From Chersky-822 sp035509195 (GTDB lineage: Bacteria; Actinomycetota; Actinomycetes; Streptosporangiales; Streptosporangiaceae), in assembly GCA_035509195.1 (NCBI GenBank), contig DATJLT010000293.1, positions 1 to 8,088 on the forward strand: 8,088 bases of DNA, given 5' to 3'. The notes beneath the pieces are model-generated. The model had not been told where the DNA came from. It saw only the letters and a list, made by a program, of their open reading frames with translations, and ran no database searches. The position numbers and the translations under genes are program-made. Shown here one piece after another: positions 5,052-8,088 of the stretch (the first letter of the stretch is position 1; every line of letters begins with the position of its first letter).

Positions 5052-6218
5052 CTACCCGATGCGGCAGCCTCGTTTCGCCTTTGCTTCGCCCGAGTTCTTG
5101 TGCACGATCAGGCAGGAGGTGTCTACGGCCTGGAAGGCGCGGGCAGGGATTCGCTTGAGCAGGCTGACCAGGGCGTCGGGCCACTGCGGGTACGCGGAGC
5201 CCTGGAAGTACCAGTTGCTGCCGTTGTCCGCCAGGATCAGGCCGTAGTTCTTCATCTCAATCAGGACAGCCTTGGCATCACGGCAATAGCGTGCGGCGTC
5301 ACGGCAGAAGCCCTTGATGTTGAAGCTTGCCTTCAACCTGAACCTGGTGCCCATTGGCGGAAGATCGCGGTTGTTACTGGCACCAGCCTCATGCCGAGCC
5401 GGCCAGACATACGCGGATCTGGTGGTCTGCGCCGTGAACCTGATCGCGTGGGTAATCGGCTTGCCTGTCCTGGCCGAGTACGCGACCTGCTGGAAGTTGA
5501 GCAGACCTGGCAGGATCGGCAAGCCGGCGGCATCGGCTGAGGTCCACCCGGCCGGCCGTAGCGCGTTGGACCGCAAGTGCCAGATCGCGCCTGAGCCCGC
5601 GGTGGAGTGCCCTGGTGCGTAGCGAGCGTTCCACAGCTCATACAGCGTGCAGGTGTTCCTGTTGACCATGATCGCGTGCCGGTCGCCGCCCGCGTTCTTG
5701 CCGCCCTCGATCGGGGTATCCGCGCCGAAGGGGTAGGGGCCCTTGTCGCTTTCGCTGGCGTACTGGAACTTGATCTTCACGAGCGGGTGCTTGTTCGTGA
5801 CGACCGTGAACGGTATCCCGTACGGATAGCCGCCGGGATTCGGGCCGAAGTCCGGGTGCAGGAGAGTGTGCGCGGAATCCATGCTGCGCAGCCAGGCGCC
5901 GCTGTGACCGTCGACAGGGAGCTTGGAGACGTTGGTGTTCCAGATGTTGTCCGCCGGGAACATCGGGCAGCGTGGCGCGCCGGGTACGGCCGTGCTCATG
6001 ACCAGGCCCTTGGGCGGCAGCTTCGACAGGGGGTGCAGTACCTCGGTGCCCGAGGTCGTACGTGGCCGGGCTCCGTGCGCTGCCGCCGGCGCCTTCACCT
6101 GCACTCCCTGCCACGGCGGTGCGGGCGTCGCCCCGCAGGCGGCGAGCATGCCTGCCGCTGGAGCGAGGAGGAGGATCTGGACGAAACGCCGTACTCGAAA
6201 GGGGCCAAGTCGGTCCAT
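5052..6218 (-). CDS. Secreted lipoprotein of a conserved uncharacterised family (388 aa)
   Basis: The N-terminus is a lipoprotein signal: basic RVRR at 8-11, hydrophobic 12-27, then lipobox L25-A-A-C28, so the mature protein should be lipid-anchored outside the membrane. After a Pro/Ala-rich linker, the domain runs from about 84 to 370. Conspicuous blocks are FPADNIWNTNVSKLPVD (87-103), LHPDFG (120-125), YPYGIPF (131-137), GGDRHAIMV (177-185), NALRPAGWTSADAAGLPILP (218-237), YVWPARHEAG (270-279), LPPMGTRFRLKASFNIKGF (286-304) and YGLILADNGSNWY (325-337). I have seen this pattern in extracellular proteins of many actinomycetes but know no activity for it. Six cysteines after Cys28 (84, 190, 305, 312, 369, 385) may form disulfides. 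The ATG at 6218 is chosen because it gives a standard signal peptide; the ATG at 6260 would add 14 residues before it. No clear Shine-Dalgarno sequence is seen at either. Confidence 0.8.
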   Translation of the reverse strand: MDRLGPFRVRRFVQILLLAPAAGMLAACGATPAPPWQGVQVKAPAAAHGARPRTTSGTEVLHPLSKLPPKGLVMSTAVPGAPRCPMFPADNIWNTNVSKLPVDGHSGAWLRSMDSAHTLLHPDFGPNPGGYPYGIPFTVVTNKHPLVKIKFQYASESDKGPYPFGADTPIEGGKNAGGDRHAIMVNRNTCTLYELWNARYAPGHSTAGSGAIWHLRSNALRPAGWTSADAAGLPILPGLLNFQQVAYSARTGKPITHAIRFTAQTTRSAYVWPARHEAGASNNRDLPPMGTRFRLKASFNIKGFCRDAARYCRDAKAVLIEMKNYGLILADNGSNWYFQGSAYPQWPDALVSLLKRIPARAFQAVDTSCLIVHKNSGEAKAKRGCRIG

Positions 6219-6286
6219 ATGGCCAATGCTGGCATAGCCAGGCGCGCGGGGAAGGCGCATTAGCTCGGCGGGCCTGGCGGGGTAAG

Positions 6287-6316
6287 TTGCCTGTGGCAGG
6301 CCCGTTGACGCAGTAT
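6287..6316 (+). promoter_or_regulatory. Candidate promoter for the acyl-CoA ligase gene
   Basis: TTGCCT (6287-6292) and CAGTAT (6311-6316) are 18 bases apart and would start transcription near 6323, about 25 bases before the ATG. An alternative pair is TTGACG (6305-6310) with TTCGAT 17 bases later. Neither is a strong match. The small inverted repeat GCCTG-TGG-CAGGC (6289-6301) lies in the spacer of the first pair. Confidence 0.25.
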
Positions 6317-6335
6317 CAGGAAATCCGTTCGATCC

Positions 6336-6341
6336 AGGGAG
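6336..6341 (+). promoter_or_regulatory. Ribosome binding site of the acyl-CoA ligase gene
   Basis: AGGGAG lies 6 bases before ATG 6348, a good match to the Shine-Dalgarno consensus, and fixes the start codon. Confidence 0.6.
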
Positions 6342-6347
6342 CTGTCC

Positions 6348-7898
6348 ATGAAGGTGCCGCTGACCGTCGCCGACTTCTTGCGTCGCGGAGCGCTGGTGTA
6401 CGGGGACCGAACCGCGTTCATTGACGAGCCGGGAACGGCTGGCTCGTTCGGCGCTCTCACGTACCGATCGGTCGAGCGGCGGGCCCGCGGGGTGGCCATC
6501 GCGCTTGACCAGATGGGAGTCGGGGCAGGCGAGAGGGTCGCGGTCGTGAGTCCCAACGCGTCAAGGTTCGGCATCTTGTTCTACGGCGTCTCCGGCTACG
6601 GCCGCGTGCTCGTGCCGGTTAATTACCGGCTGAACGCCGAGGAAGTCGGCTACATCGTCGGGCATTCCGGCGCGTCCGTGCTGCTCGTCGACCCGGAATC
6701 AGACGAGGCACTGCGCGAGGTCAAGGCCAGGCACCGCATCGTGCTCGATGGCGTCGCCGACGAGGAGCTTTTCGCCGAGGCTCCCGATGACGCGCATCCG
6801 GCCGGCTGGGATCCCGATGAGGACGCGACCGCGAGCATCAACTACACAAGCGGTACGACCGCGCGGCCAAAAGGCGTCCAGTTGACTCACCGCAACTGCT
6901 GGCTGAACGCGGCCACGTTCGGCTGGCACACCACGGTGACCGACAGGGACGTGTACCTGCATACGCTGCCGATGTTCCACTGCAATGGCTGGGGCATGCC
7001 GTACGCGGTGACCGCGATGGGAGTGCCGCAGGTGGTGGTCAGGAAGATCGACGGCGAGGAACTGCTGCGCCGCATCGACGTGCACGGCGTCACCCTCATG
7101 TGCGGCGCCCCGGCTGTGGTCGCGGCCATACTCGACGCGGCCAGCGCCAGGCGGGCAGCAGGCCAGGAGGTGCCAGGCCGCGACCGGGTGCGGATCGTGG
7201 TCGCGGGCGCCCCGCCGCCTTCGAAGACGATCGAGCGGGTCGAGAGCGAGCTTGGCTGGGAGTTCATCCAGATCTACGGGCTGACGGAGACCGCGCCCCT
7301 GCTCACCGTCAACCGCCGCCCGTCCGAATGGGACGACTTGCCGCCGCTCGAGCGAGCCAGACTTCAGTCACGTGCTGGTGCCCCGGCCGTCGGCGTCCAG
7401 GTCGCCACCGATGAGGAAGGCGAGGTGCTCGCCCGCTCGAACAACGTGTTCGCCGGTTACTGGGAGCAGCCTGAGGAATCGGAGAAGGTCCTGGTCGACG
7501 GCTGGTTCCACACCGGGGACAAGGGTTACCTCGAGCCCGACCAGTACCTCGTGATCGCCGACCGCAAGAAAGACGTGATCATCTCTGGCGGCGAGAACGT
7601 CAGCTCGGTAGAGGTGGAGGATTGTCTTTTCCAGCATCCATCGGTCGCCGAAGCGGCGGTCATCGGCGTCCCAGACGCCCGCTGGGGCGAAACGGTCAAG
7701 GCCCTCGTCGTGGTCAGGGCCGGGCACGAGGTCACCGAGGCGGAGCTGATCGACTTCTGCCGGTCCAGACTGGCCCACTACAAGTGCCCGACAACCGTAG
7801 AACTGCGTGACTCCCTCGCCCGCACCGCGACAGGCAAGCTACAGAAGTTCAAGCTGCGCGCCCAGTACTGGGATGGTTACGACAGGCGCGTCAACTGA
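6348..7898 (+). CDS. FadD-like acyl-CoA synthetase (AMP-dependent acyl-CoA ligase), 516 aa
   Basis: This cytoplasmic enzyme would join a carboxylic acid, probably a fatty acid, to CoA through an acyl-adenylate. Adenylate-forming motifs appear in order: P-loop YTSGTTARPKGVQLTHRN at 166-183, LPMFHCNGWGMPY at 207-219, VVAGAPPPS at 284-292, IYGLTETAP at 309-317, GWFHTGDKGYL at 385-395, IADRKKDVIISGGENVSSVE at 403-422, and the C-terminal RTATGKLQK at 492-500 with catalytic Lys497. Length is normal for a 500-550 residue family. The acid substrate cannot be told; FadD-type medium or long-chain is the best guess. Two departures from the common consensus are Ala172 in the P-loop (often Gly) and Ala491 where many relatives have Pro before the xxxxGK motif. 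The gene is divergent from the lipoprotein gene and convergent with lon. Confidence 0.92.
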   Translation: MKVPLTVADFLRRGALVYGDRTAFIDEPGTAGSFGALTYRSVERRARGVAIALDQMGVGAGERVAVVSPNASRFGILFYGVSGYGRVLVPVNYRLNAEEVGYIVGHSGASVLLVDPESDEALREVKARHRIVLDGVADEELFAEAPDDAHPAGWDPDEDATASINYTSGTTARPKGVQLTHRNCWLNAATFGWHTTVTDRDVYLHTLPMFHCNGWGMPYAVTAMGVPQVVVRKIDGEELLRRIDVHGVTLMCGAPAVVAAILDAASARRAAGQEVPGRDRVRIVVAGAPPPSKTIERVESELGWEFIQIYGLTETAPLLTVNRRPSEWDDLPPLERARLQSRAGAPAVGVQVATDEEGEVLARSNNVFAGYWEQPEESEKVLVDGWFHTGDKGYLEPDQYLVIADRKKDVIISGGENVSSVEVEDCLFQHPSVAEAAVIGVPDARWGETVKALVVVRAGHEVTEAELIDFCRSRLAHYKCPTTVELRDSLARTATGKLQKFKLRAQYWDGYDRRVN

Positions 7899-7908
7899 CG
7901 CGCCTGTC
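7881..7908. terminator. Bidirectional hairpin terminator spanning the acyl-CoA ligase stop codon
   Basis: A perfect 12-bp inverted repeat (arms GACAGGCGCGTC at 7881-7892 and GACGCGCCTGTC at 7897-7908) encloses the 4-base loop AACT. The left arm encodes the last residues D-R-R-V, and the loop and right arm contain Asn and the TGA stop (7896-7898). It lies between two convergent genes, 8 bases beyond the lon stop, so it can end both transcripts. There is no U-run, as is usual in high-GC actinobacteria. Confidence 0.75.
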
Positions 7909-7916
7909 GCAACCCG

Positions 7917-8088
7917 CTACGCCGCGGCGAGGGTCGCCGGCTCGGCGGCGGGCTCTAGTGCCAGGGCAAGTACGTCCTTGACGTCGGTCATCAGGTGGAT
8001 GTCCAGGGCCTCGCGGACCTTCTCTGGCACGTCGTCCAGGTCGGGGGCGTTCCGCTGCGGTATCAGCACCATGCTGATGCCGGCCCGG
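7917..8088 (-). CDS. lon: ATP-dependent protease Lon (C-terminal 56 residues; 5' part beyond window)
   Basis: The visible tail begins RAGISMVLIPQRNAPDLDDV and continues PEKVREALDIHLMTDVKDVL before ending in an Ala-rich LALEPAAEPATLAAA. This is the end of the Lon proteolytic domain: compare the Lon pattern GGLKTVLIPxxNxxDLxxIPxxVxxxLxIHxVxxxxEVLxLAL. Lon degrades misfolded and regulatory proteins in the cytosol using ATP. The catalytic Ser-Lys dyad and ATPase domain lie outside the window, so completeness cannot be judged. The stop TAG is at 7919-7917, next to the shared terminator. Confidence 0.88.
   Translation of the reverse strand, partial: RAGISMVLIPQRNAPDLDDVPEKVREALDIHLMTDVKDVLALALEPAAEPATLAAA

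Noticed and set aside
5607..6263. 218-codon plus-strand open frame
   Set aside because: Antisense to the lipoprotein gene, with no motif and shadow-type composition.
1..8088. Mobile elements, CRISPR arrays, tRNA or rRNA genes
   Set aside because: No transposase or integrase motif, no regularly spaced repeats, and no tRNA-like CCA or T-loop pattern noticed on either strand.

Overview
The window is high-GC DNA (most codons end in G or C) packed with genes in short, often overlapping arrangements. The protein families point to an actinobacterium: an N-terminal GNAT domain fused to an acyl-CoA-synthetase-like protein, a stand-alone LigC/LigD-type ATP-dependent DNA ligase, a DUF6186-like small membrane protein, and a FadD-type acyl-CoA ligase. 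Genus cannot be fixed from sequence alone. There is no rRNA, tRNA, CRISPR array, transposase or phage gene, and no gene-free stretch over 300 bases.

Layout. (1) 1-952, minus: N-terminal 317 residues of a Pat-like GNAT/CoA-binding protein, cut by the window edge. (2) 951-1517, plus: a DUF1697 protein. The two divergent genes share one CATG, so their start codons overlap. (3) 1518-1664: a short gap with a TTACC-N4-GGTAA palindrome and what looks like a 20-residue scrap of a short-chain dehydrogenase. (4) 1665-2888, minus: an LtrA-family membrane protein. (5) 2931-3899, plus: an ATP-dependent DNA ligase, divergent from LtrA by 42 bp. (6) 3903-4882, minus: two membrane-protein genes coupled by an ATGA overlap. 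The promoter and hairpin-rich leader lie at about 4883-5023. (7) 5052-6218, minus: a secreted lipoprotein of a conserved but uncharacterised family. (8) 6348-7898, plus: a FadD-like acyl-CoA ligase whose last codons form one arm of a 12-bp hairpin terminator. (9) 7917-8088, minus: the C-terminus of Lon protease.

Functionally this is mostly a mixture of housekeeping and conserved accessory genes rather than one pathway. The one plausible link is between the Pat-like protein and the acyl-CoA ligase, because Pat enzymes acetylate the catalytic lysine of such ligases. That link is inference only. No obvious new defence, biosynthetic or mobile system is visible. The most notable features are architectural: the shared start palindrome, the stop-spanning terminator, the structured leader of the membrane-protein pair, and the dehydrogenase remnant.
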